Below the pieces are notes generated by a model that saw only the letters and a list, made by a program, of their open reading frames with translations, was not told the origin of the DNA and searched no databases. Below, in pieces: positions 1 to 5,201 of a stretch of 5,789 bases of DNA. The translations under genes and the position numbers were made by a program. The stretch spans positions 1 to 5,789 of the forward strand of contig VXNE01000114.1 in the NCBI GenBank assembly GCA_009840715.1. The letters are read 5' to 3'. This DNA is from Gammaproteobacteria bacterium (GTDB taxonomy: Bacteria > Pseudomonadota > Gammaproteobacteria > Pseudomonadales > Azotimanducaceae). Each line of letters begins with the position of its first letter. The stretch's first letter is position 1.

Positions 1-636
1 GTTGCGGACCATGTGCTGCAAGAAGGCGTTGGCCTCGATGTCGAAGACGACCTGACGCCCGTGGCGCGCCACCGAGACCGCGTCCACCCGCCGAAAGGGC
101 GTGTTGGAGTCGCACGCGGCCGCGCGAAACGCGCTGAAGTCGCGTTCTCCCAGCAGATGCTGCGCCGCGCGGTGCATCACGCCGGCATCCAGTTCCTCCC
201 GGGCCCAAGTCACCCTGCCGCGGAGCAGCACCGGCTCCGTGTCGGCTTCGAGATACACATAGGCGTAGCGACGCGACAGCGCGCTGAATCGGGCGTGAAA
301 GCTCCGCTCCACCTGGCGCGCCCAGACCACCCCGACAGCGCCCGCCCCGATGCCGCCGGCGCCTCGCATCAGCGCATTGGTTCCCCGACGCCAGGAGTCT
401 TCCGAGCGCACCGCGGTCGTGCGAAAGCTCACCACCTGTCCGGTGGCGTGAACCCCGGCGTCGGTACGGCCGGCCACCGCGACCCGGACCGGCGTGTCCG
501 CGACCCCGGACAGCGCCCGCTCGAGCGTTTCCTGCACCGTCGGAACGCCGACCTGGCGTTGGAAACCGTGAAAGACCGCGCCGTCGTACTCCAGGCCGAG
601 CGCCACGGTCCGTGGTGGACTACTCGAGTTCGTCAA
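1..636 (-). CDS. truA: tRNA pseudouridine(38-40) synthase TruA, 3' end outside window
   Basis: TruA converts uridines 38-40 of the tRNA anticodon arm to pseudouridine in the cytoplasm. The 212 visible residues align end to end with E. coli TruA: VALGLEYDG near residues 11-19, FHGFQRQ at 22-28, the catalytic GRTDAGVHATGQVVSF with Asp59 (E. coli Asp60), FHARFSALSRRYAYVY from residue 113, then MHRAAQHLLGERDFSAFR and ANAFLQHMVRN at the window edge. About 60 C-terminal residues are missing. I chose a TTG start at 636: it gives the E. coli-like N-terminal length, an AGGA lies 5 nt upstream, and it reads MTNSSSPPRTVALG. The alternative GTG at 606 would remove ten residues and has a poor ribosome site. 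The gene overlaps fimV by 17 nt, so it is probably co-transcribed and coupled. An apparent glycine-rich insertion lies at residues 91-102. Identity is secure; only the start is uncertain. Confidence 0.95.
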   Translation of the reverse strand, partial: MTNSSSPPRTVALGLEYDGAVFHGFQRQVGVPTVQETLERALSGVADTPVRVAVAGRTDAGVHATGQVVSFRTTAVRSEDSWRRGTNALMRGAGGIGAGAVGVVWARQVERSFHARFSALSRRYAYVYLEADTEPVLLRGRVTWAREELDAGVMHRAAQHLLGERDFSAFRAAACDSNTPFRRVDAVSVARHGRQVVFDIEANAFLQHMVRN

Positions 637-1921
637 GGAGTTCCTGCGCCGCTGCCCGCTCGGTGGCATCACCTTCGGCGAGCACTTCCTCCAGGACTTC
701 GCGGGCGGTCTCCTCGTCGCCCATGTTCACGTAGGCCCGGGCGAGGTTCAGCTTCGTGTTGGGGCTGTAGCCGCCGGGGCCTGCCGGGCTGTCGCCGGGA
801 TCGTCCTCGTCCTCCTCGACGTCGTAAGACTCCTGGCGCTCGTAGGTTTCGGCGGGTTCGTAGACTTCGGCAGGCTCGTAGGTCTCGGCGGGTTCGTAGG
901 TCTCGGCGGGTGCGTAGGTTTCCGCCGGCGCATCCTGTGCGGCGGGGGGCGGCTCCTCGAAGTCGTGATCCGGTTCGACATCGTCGGCGAGTTCTTCGGC
1001 CGTCGCGGATGGCCCGCGGTACGCATCCGCCGCCGCCTCCAGGGCGCGCGCGCGGCGCCGCTGGTAGAGCACGCCGACCACGGCGGCGAGCAGGAGCACG
1101 GCGACGGCGCCCCACGCCACGAAACTGAACGTCGGGGGCGCCCCGTCCGCGCTTCGCGACGCCACCCGCCCCTGCCCCGCTGCCGGGGGTCGTTGCTGCA
1201 ACGTCTCGACCTGTTGCTCGAGTGCCCCGACGACCTCTTCGAGCGCGGCGATCTCTTCCGCCGCCCGCGCCAGGGCTCCGCGCGCGCTGTCGAGGTCGAC
1301 CATGAGCGCCGCGTTCTCTTCGGCCAGTCGGTCGCGTTCGGCCAGCGCCTCTTCCAGTGTCTCCGCGAGCGCGTCCGACATCGGCTCCGTCGGAGGTTCC
1401 GGCGCAACGACCGGCGGCGTCTCCGCTTCCACCGGTACGATCGCCGCGTCGAGCGGTTCCTCCACCGGCGGGCCCGGCGGCATGTCGATCGTTTCAGCCT
1501 CCTCGGGGACAATCGGCGCCGTATCGACGGTTTGCACGTCCGCGGGCGGGGGCGAGGGCGAGCGCGAAAGAGTACCCATCGCTTCCGCTTCGCTGGGTAC
1601 CTGCAGGATCATCCCGCCCCGAATGCGGTTCCGGTCGCCGTCGATGAAGGCGCCCGGGTTCAGGCGGACCAGGGCGTCCATGGTCTGCTCGATGGTGGCC
1701 TCTCCCGGGCGTACGCGCCTCGCGATGGACCACAGCGTGTCGTAGGGACCGATGGGCCCGTACGTCAGGCGCACCTCCGCGTTATCGGCCGCGGCTTCCC
1801 CGCCGGTCTCCTCCGCCGCCAGGGCGACGCCGCTCATGCCCAGGCCGGCGCACAGCGCGAACGTCCACTTCGCTACCCACACCGCTACGCCGACCGCATC
1901 CGGTCGCGACCGCTTCGTCAT
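620..1921 (-). CDS. fimV: Short FimV/HubP-like polar landmark protein with LysM domain
   Basis: FimV/HubP proteins are inner-membrane polar hubs: a periplasmic LysM domain binds peptidoglycan, and an acidic cytoplasmic tail recruits partition, chemotaxis, flagellar or type IV pilus factors. This 433-residue protein shows, in order: a signal-like hydrophobic stretch at 11-36 ending ALAA; a LysM-type segment at about 54-109 (YGPIGPYDTLWSIARR ... LNPGAF ... GGMILQVPS); a Pro/Glu linker to 180; a coiled coil at 183-243; a membrane helix at 267-286 followed by QRRRAR; an acidic region with hexapeptide repeats at 331-366; and the FimV C-terminal TPR-like motif at 389-433 (TKLNLARAYVNMGDEETARE). The ATG overlaps the leuB stop as ATGA, with GGAG 8 nt upstream. 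P. aeruginosa FimV is about twice as long. The usual domain before LysM is absent, and only one C-terminal TPR-like unit remains. Family assignment is firm from LysM plus the C-terminal motif; which machinery it serves cannot be told here. Confidence 0.9.
   Translation of the reverse strand: MTKRSRPDAVGVAVWVAKWTFALCAGLGMSGVALAAEETGGEAAADNAEVRLTYGPIGPYDTLWSIARRVRPGEATIEQTMDALVRLNPGAFIDGDRNRIRGGMILQVPSEAEAMGTLSRSPSPPPADVQTVDTAPIVPEEAETIDMPPGPPVEEPLDAAIVPVEAETPPVVAPEPPTEPMSDALAETLEEALAERDRLAEENAALMVDLDSARGALARAAEEIAALEEVVGALEQQVETLQQRPPAAGQGRVASRSADGAPPTFSFVAWGAVAVLLLAAVVGVLYQRRRARALEAAADAYRGPSATAEELADDVEPDHDFEEPPPAAQDAPAETYAPAETYEPAETYEPAEVYEPAETYERQESYDVEEDEDDPGDSPAGPGGYSPNTKLNLARAYVNMGDEETAREVLEEVLAEGDATERAAAQELLDELE
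642..645 (-). promoter_or_regulatory. Shine-Dalgarno site for truA TTG start
   Basis: On the minus strand AGGA (AGGAA if extended) ends 5 nt before the TTG at 636, inside the fimV coding sequence. The competing in-frame GTG at 606 has only a CGGA too close to it. This site, with the N-terminal length match to E. coli TruA, favours TTG. Confidence 0.55.
824..931 (-). repeat. 18-bp tandem repeat encoding [A/E]PAETY hexapeptides in fimV
   Basis: Five 18-bp units (842-931) encode APAETY, APAETY, EPAETY, EPAEVY and EPAETY. A degenerate sixth unit (824-841) encodes ERQESY. On the plus strand the unit is close to tcgtaggtctcggcgggt. The units differ mostly at third positions, so the array is not freshly duplicated. 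It lies in the acidic cytoplasmic part of the FimV-like protein, where longer FimV/HubP proteins carry acidic repeats. Copy number could vary between strains without breaking the frame. Confidence 0.9.
1572..1600. repeat. 7-bp perfect inverted repeat inside fimV
   Basis: GTACCCA (1572-1578) and TGGGTAC (1594-1600) are perfect inverted copies around a 15-nt loop. It falls at the codons just after the LysM segment. It could form a hairpin in the fimV mRNA, but no U tract follows, and in GC-rich coding DNA it may be chance. Confidence 0.4.
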
Positions 1922-3012
1922 CCATCCGTCTCCAGCCGCGCGATGACGGCATCCGCCATCCCGTCCGTCCCCACGCGCGTCACCTCGGACGCGCCGTCCT
2001 GGGGCATGATGTCTGCCGTACGCAGTCCGTCCGCCAGCACCCTGGCGACGGCACCCTCGAGCCGGTCGGCCGCATCGGCCACGTCGAGGCTGTACCGCAG
2101 CAGCATCGCCGCGGACAGGATCGTCGCCAGCGGGTTCGCGACGTTGCGTCCCGCGATGTCCGGGGCCGTCCCGTGCACCGGTTCGTAGAGCCCCTGGCCA
2201 CTGGCGTTCAACGAAGCGGAAGGCAGCATGCCGAGGGAACCCGTGAGCATTGCCGCGACGTCCGAGAGGATGTCGCCGAACATGTTGCCCGTCACGACCA
2301 CGTCGAACTGCCTGGGCTCGCGGACGAGCTGCATCCCGGCGTTGTCGACGTACATGTGCCCGAGGGAGACGTCCGGGTAGTCGGCCGCGACCTCCGTGAC
2401 CACCTCCCGCCACAGCTGCGTCACTTCGAGCACGTTCGCCTTGTCGACGGAAACGAGCCGGCCGCTGCGCTTACGCGCGAGGTCGAAAGCTACCCTGGCG
2501 ATGCGCTCGATCTCGCGTTCCTCGTAGACATAGGTGTTGAAGCCCCGGCGGCCGCCGTTGCCGACCGTCACGCCGCGCGGCTCGCCGAAGTAGATGCCGC
2601 CGGTGAGTTCGCGAACGATGAGGATGTCGAGGTCCGCGACCAGCTCCGGCTTCAGCGAGGACGCCGACGCAAGCGGCGCGAACAGGATTGCGGGACGCAG
2701 GTTGGCGAACAGGTCGAGTTCCGAACGCAGGCGCAGCAGGCCACGTTCGGGCCGCCGGTCCATCGGCAGGTCGTCCCACTTCGGGCCGCCGACCGCGCCG
2801 AGGAGTACCGCGTCGGCGCCTCGAGCCCGGGCGAGGGTCGCGTCGGTCACGGGGACGCCGTCGCGGTCCAGGGCCGCCCCGCCGATGCTGGCGTACTCGA
2901 AGTCGAACCCGATGTCCGGGCAGGCCCGTTCGAGGACGCGCACGGCATGGGGCATGATCTCGGCGCCGATACCGTCCCCGGGCAGGACGAGGATGCTTGC
3001 CCGCCTGTTCAC
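1918..3012 (-). CDS. leuB: 3-isopropylmalate dehydrogenase LeuB
   Basis: LeuB oxidises and decarboxylates (2R,3S)-3-isopropylmalate with NAD+, giving the 2-keto acid precursor of leucine. The 364 residues match the usual length (E. coli 363). Visible features are the GDGIG loop at 12-16, GPKW at 76-79, substrate arginines at about 96, 106 and 134, Tyr141, catalytic Lys191 in DKANVLE, metal-binding aspartates 223 (YVDNAGMQL), 247 and 251 (GDILSD), and the NAD-binding HGTAPDIAGRNVANP at 280-294. Offsets to the known Thermus LeuB residues are constant within each block. I chose the GTG at 3012: it overlaps the leuD stop as GTGA and has GGAG 5 nt upstream. An in-frame ATG at 3039 would add nine residues with no family support and a poor ribosome site. 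The stop overlaps the fimV start (ATGA). The gene is complete with no missing key residue. Confidence 0.98.
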   Translation of the reverse strand: MNRRASILVLPGDGIGAEIMPHAVRVLERACPDIGFDFEYASIGGAALDRDGVPVTDATLARARGADAVLLGAVGGPKWDDLPMDRRPERGLLRLRSELDLFANLRPAILFAPLASASSLKPELVADLDILIVRELTGGIYFGEPRGVTVGNGGRRGFNTYVYEEREIERIARVAFDLARKRSGRLVSVDKANVLEVTQLWREVVTEVAADYPDVSLGHMYVDNAGMQLVREPRQFDVVVTGNMFGDILSDVAAMLTGSLGMLPSASLNASGQGLYEPVHGTAPDIAGRNVANPLATILSAAMLLRYSLDVADAADRLEGAVARVLADGLRTADIMPQDGASEVTRVGTDGMADAVIARLETDG

Positions 3013-3659
3013 GTCGTCTCCGGGGCGGTGAAAATCCACGGCTGCCTCGCCCGGTGGGCCCGTTCGAAATCCCGGATGGCCTCGACGCAGTCCAGGGTAA
3101 GGCCGATGTCGTCGAGGCCGCGCAGTAGCCGGCGGCGCGTCTCCGAATCGGTCTCGAAGCCAAACGCCCCGTCCTTCGCGGTGACGATCCGCCCCGCCGC
3201 CAGGTCCACCTCAACGGTCAGGGCGCCCCGGGCGGCCGCGCCGAACAGTTCGTCCACGGCCGCGTCGGGCAGCGTGACCAGCAGCAGCCCGTTGTTCACG
3301 CTGTTGGTGGCGAAGATGTCGGCGAAGCTCGGCGCGATCACGCAGCGGAAACCGTACTCAAGCAGCGCCCACACCGCGTGCTCCCGGCTCGAGCCGCAGC
3401 CGAAGTTGTCGCGCGCGAGCAGGACCGTCGCGCCCTGGTACTCGGGGGCGTTCAGGACGAACTCGCGGTTGATGAGCCGCTCGTTCGGCGTCTTGCCGAT
3501 GACGCCCTCGTCGAGGTAGCGCCACGCGTCGAACAGGTTGTCTCCGAACCCGGTCTTCCGGATCGACTTCAGGAACTGCTTCGGGATGATCTGGTCGGTG
3601 TCCACGTTGGCCCGGTCGAGGGGCGCGACCACGCCCCGATGGGTGGTGAAAGCCCTCAT
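3009..3659 (-). CDS. leuD: 3-isopropylmalate dehydratase small subunit LeuD
   Basis: LeuD is the swivelling small subunit of isopropylmalate isomerase. With LeuC it converts 2-isopropylmalate to 3-isopropylmalate by dehydration and rehydration in the cytoplasm. The 216 residues are slightly longer than E. coli LeuD (201). Diagnostic stretches are LDRANVDTDQIIPKQFLK at 14-31, TGFGDNLFDAWRYLD at 36-50, the substrate-binding NFGCGSSREHA at 85-95, IAPSFADIFATNSVNNGLL at 108-126 and GLDDIGLTLD at 181-190. The extra length is mainly around residues 51-66, before FVLNAPEYQGA. The ATG at 3659 overlaps the leuC stop as ATGA, with GAGG 7 nt upstream. The stop overlaps the leuB GTG. The tight leuC-leuD coupling suits equal production of the two subunits. 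The reading frame extends upstream into leuC, but that extension has no LeuD-like content. Confidence 0.98.
   Translation of the reverse strand: MRAFTTHRGVVAPLDRANVDTDQIIPKQFLKSIRKTGFGDNLFDAWRYLDEGVIGKTPNERLINREFVLNAPEYQGATVLLARDNFGCGSSREHAVWALLEYGFRCVIAPSFADIFATNSVNNGLLLVTLPDAAVDELFGAAARGALTVEVDLAAGRIVTAKDGAFGFETDSETRRRLLRGLDDIGLTLDCVEAIRDFERAHRARQPWIFTAPETT
3018..3021 (-). promoter_or_regulatory. Shine-Dalgarno site deciding leuB GTG start
   Basis: GGAG ends 5 nt before the GTG at 3012 on the minus strand, inside the last codons of leuD. It supports the GTG over the ATG at 3039. Confidence 0.7.
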
Positions 3660-5074
3660 CCCATCGCCTCGCGCGGATCCGCGAGATGTCCGGCGATGGC
3701 GCTCGCCGCCGCGGTCGCCGGACTTACCAGGTGCGTACGACCGCCGTGGCCCTGCCGGCCCTCGAAGTTCCGGTTCGAGGTGGAGGCGCAGCGTTCGCCC
3801 GGGAGCAGCCGATCCGCGTTCATGGCCAGGCACATCGAGCAGCCGGGCGCGCGCCACTCGAATCCCGCCTCGAGGAAGATCTCGTGAAGGCCTTCGTCCT
3901 CGGCCTGGCGCTTCACCAGCCCGGAGCCCGGCACGACAAGCGCCTCGGCCACCCGGACCCTGCCCCTGCGCGCCACTTCCGCCGCGGCGCGCAAGTCCTC
4001 GATCCGGGCGTTCGTGCACGAGCCGATGAAGACCTTGTCGAGCGGGATGCCGGCCAGGGGCGTGCCGGGAGCGAGGTCCATGTACTCAAGCGCGCGCGCC
4101 GCGACCTCCGCCCTGACCGGATCGTCCATGTCCGACGGCGACGGCACGACATCGCCGATCCCGCCTACGAGTTCCGGGGAAGTGCCCCACGTGACCTGCG
4201 GCTCGAGCCCGGCCGCGTCGATCTCCACGGTCCGGTCGAATGCCGCGTCCACGTCCGAACGCAACGTGCGCCACCACGCCACCGCATCGTCCCAGGCGGC
4301 GCCCCGCGGCGCGAAAGGCCGACCGTCCAGGTATTCCAGCGTCGTATCGTCCACGGCGACGAGTCCGGCCCGGCCCCCCGCCTCGACGGACATGTTGCAC
4401 ACCGTCATGCGCCCCTCCATCGACAGCCCTTCGATGGCGGCACCGCAGAATTCGATGACATGACCCGTCGCCCCGGCGGTCCCGATCGCGCCGATGACCG
4501 CCAGGATCACGTCCTTGGCGTGCACCCCCACCGGCAGCGCGCCTGCCACCGCGACCCGCAGGTTCCTGCTCCTGCGCTGCGCCAGGCACTGCGTGGCGAG
4601 CACATGTTCCACCTCGGAGGTGCCGATGCCCTGTGCCAGCGCGGCGAACGCGCCGTGCGTGGACGTGTGCGAATCGCCGCAGACGATGGTCATCCCCGGC
4701 AGCGTGGCCCCCTGCTCGGGTCCGATGACGTGCACGATGCCCTGGCGCACGTCGTTGATGCCGAACTCCCGGATGCCGAAGTCCCGGCAGTTGGCGTCCA
4801 GGGTCTCCACCTGGATCCGCGCGACCTCGTCCGCGATGCCCGCGACTCCTGCCTGCCGCTCCGACATCACGGTCGGCACGTTGTGATCGGGCGTGGCGAG
4901 GTTCGCGTCGACGCGCCAGGGGCGCCGGCCGGCCAGCCGCAACCCCTCGAAGGCCTGCGGCGAGGTGACCTCGTGCAGCAGGTGCCGGTCGACGTAGAGC
5001 AGGCTCATGCCGTCGGACCGGTCGGTGACGTGGTGCGCGTCCCAGATCTTGTCGTAGAGGGTCCTGCCGCTCAT
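3656..5074 (-). CDS. leuC: 3-isopropylmalate dehydratase large subunit LeuC
   Basis: LeuC is the catalytic, iron-sulfur subunit of isopropylmalate isomerase, an aconitase relative working with LeuD. The 472 residues (E. coli 466) run collinear with the bacterial enzyme: TLYDKIWDAHHV at 5-16, LLYVDRHLLHEVTSPQAF at 25-42, IVCGDSHTSTHGAF at 130-143, GTSEVEHVLATQ at 151-162, and the three 4Fe-4S ligands Cys353 (FIGSCTNARIEDLR), Cys412 and Cys415 (PGCSMCLAMN). ERCASTSNRNFEGRQG follows at 427-442. The ATG at 5074 gives the standard N-terminus. Unlike the downstream genes it has no clear Shine-Dalgarno sequence; the preceding bases are cccgcggcatcc. It is the first gene of the leu cluster, 127 bp from aroC. 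The gap before it contains a possible leucine-rich leader peptide and alternative hairpins, so expression may respond to leucine supply. Confidence 0.98.
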   Translation of the reverse strand: MSGRTLYDKIWDAHHVTDRSDGMSLLYVDRHLLHEVTSPQAFEGLRLAGRRPWRVDANLATPDHNVPTVMSERQAGVAGIADEVARIQVETLDANCRDFGIREFGINDVRQGIVHVIGPEQGATLPGMTIVCGDSHTSTHGAFAALAQGIGTSEVEHVLATQCLAQRRSRNLRVAVAGALPVGVHAKDVILAVIGAIGTAGATGHVIEFCGAAIEGLSMEGRMTVCNMSVEAGGRAGLVAVDDTTLEYLDGRPFAPRGAAWDDAVAWWRTLRSDVDAAFDRTVEIDAAGLEPQVTWGTSPELVGGIGDVVPSPSDMDDPVRAEVAARALEYMDLAPGTPLAGIPLDKVFIGSCTNARIEDLRAAAEVARRGRVRVAEALVVPGSGLVKRQAEDEGLHEIFLEAGFEWRAPGCSMCLAMNADRLLPGERCASTSNRNFEGRQGHGGRTHLVSPATAAASAIAGHLADPREAMG

Positions 5075-5110
5075 GGATGCCGCGGGCGCAGAAAACGGGG
5101 TTCGGGGGCG

Positions 5111-5139
5111 ATTCTACCGGTGCGGGTCGTGGATCGGAA
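5111..5139 (-). promoter_or_regulatory. Possible sigma-70 promoter for leuC
   Basis: TAGAAT (5116-5111) matches the -10 consensus at five of six positions. The hexamer 17 nt upstream, TTCCGA (5139-5134), matches -35 at only three of six. Transcription would start near 5104, leaving about a 30-nt leader to leuC. If real, that transcript would lack the leucine-rich micro-ORF, so this is a direct rival to the attenuator idea. Confidence 0.25.
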
Positions 5140-5170
5140 CGGCGAACCGCCGCAAGAGAAGAGAGACCAT
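5114..5170 (-). CDS. Putative leucine leader peptide (18 residues)
   Basis: A short ORF starts with ATG at 5170 and ends with TAG at 5114, 39 nt before leuC. It would encode MVSLLLRRFAVPIHDPHR. Codons 4-6 are consecutive leucines written CTT, CTC and TTG, whereas the large genes here use mostly CTG and CTC. AGGG lies 9 nt upstream as a possible ribosome site. Two further Leu-type codons (TTA CTT) sit in frame just before the ATG but have no start upstream of them. Leucine-run leader peptides ahead of leu operons are established in enterobacteria (LeuL), where ribosome stalling controls a terminator. Position, orientation and the run of uncommon Leu codons fit that role. There is no homology evidence, and an ORF of this size can arise by chance, so the call is tentative. 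Confidence 0.35.
   Translation of the reverse strand: MVSLLLRRFAVPIHDPHR
5140..5152 (-). promoter_or_regulatory. Compact hairpin just after the leucine codons
   Basis: CGGCG-GTT-CGCCG forms a perfect 5-bp GC stem with a 3-nt loop. It begins one base after the last of three Leu codons of the putative leader peptide (5161-5153). A ribosome waiting at those codons would cover it. It shares bases 5152-5143 with the longer terminator-like stem. Confidence 0.4.
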
Positions 5171-5194
5171 CTTAAGTAACCCTGGTATCTCTCT
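5160..5194. repeat. Imperfect inverted repeat AGAGAGACC / GGTATCTCTCT in aroC-leuC gap
   Basis: AGAGAGACC (5160-5168) and GGTATCTCTCT (5184-5194) pair over nine positions with a 2-nt TA bulge and a 15-nt AT-rich loop (ATCTTAAGTAACCCT). It sits directly downstream of the aroC stop in a locally AT-rich patch. It could be an aroC 3' hairpin, a regulator site, or the first leader hairpin, since it covers the micro-ORF start. No clean U tract follows on the minus strand. Confidence 0.45.
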
Positions 5195-5201
5195 GTTTCA
5201 A

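Larger units (their letters stand above)
5091..5152 (-). terminator. Possible attenuator stem with U tract before leuC
   Basis: On the minus strand 5152-5143 (CGGCGGTTCG) can pair with 5104-5096 (CGAACCCCG): nine pairs with a single bulged C at 5149. TTTTC follows at once (5095-5091), 17 nt before the leuC ATG. That resembles an intrinsic terminator. Against it are a 38-nt loop and only four T residues. The left arm also forms a local hairpin (5140-5152), so the two structures exclude each other, as in an attenuator. Confidence 0.3.

Noticed and set aside
13..1128. Plus-strand frame of 371 codons opposite truA and fimV
   Set aside because: The minus strand carries clear TruA and FimV motifs; the plus-strand product ends in a low-complexity Arg-rich tail typical of a shadow frame.
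1494..1512. Other short frames within fimV, leuB and leuD on either strand
   Set aside because: All lie inside coding regions in alternative frames, without motifs, ribosome sites or independent support.
1840..1855. Cys24 in the FimV signal region as a lipobox
   Set aside because: The residues before the Cys are F-A-L, and a Leu at -1 does not fit a lipobox; the segment ends in an ordinary ALAA cleavage-like site.
3013..3039. ATG at 3039 as the leuB start
   Set aside because: It adds nine residues absent from the family and lacks a ribosome site, while the GTG at 3012 has GGAG and the 4-nt overlap seen at neighbouring junctions.
3686..5179. Long plus-strand open frame opposite leuC (about 497 codons), and similar ones opposite leuB/leuD (2173-3519) and fimV (965-2188)
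   Set aside because: They are antisense to strongly conserved genes, rich in Arg, Pro and His as expected from reading GC-rich coding DNA in the wrong frame, and show no recognisable domain.
5196..5201. TTGAAA on the minus strand as a -35 element right after the aroC stop
   Set aside because: It matches -35 at five of six positions, but no hexamer 15-19 nt downstream matches -10 better than three of six, and a start there would leave the micro-ORF almost without a leader.
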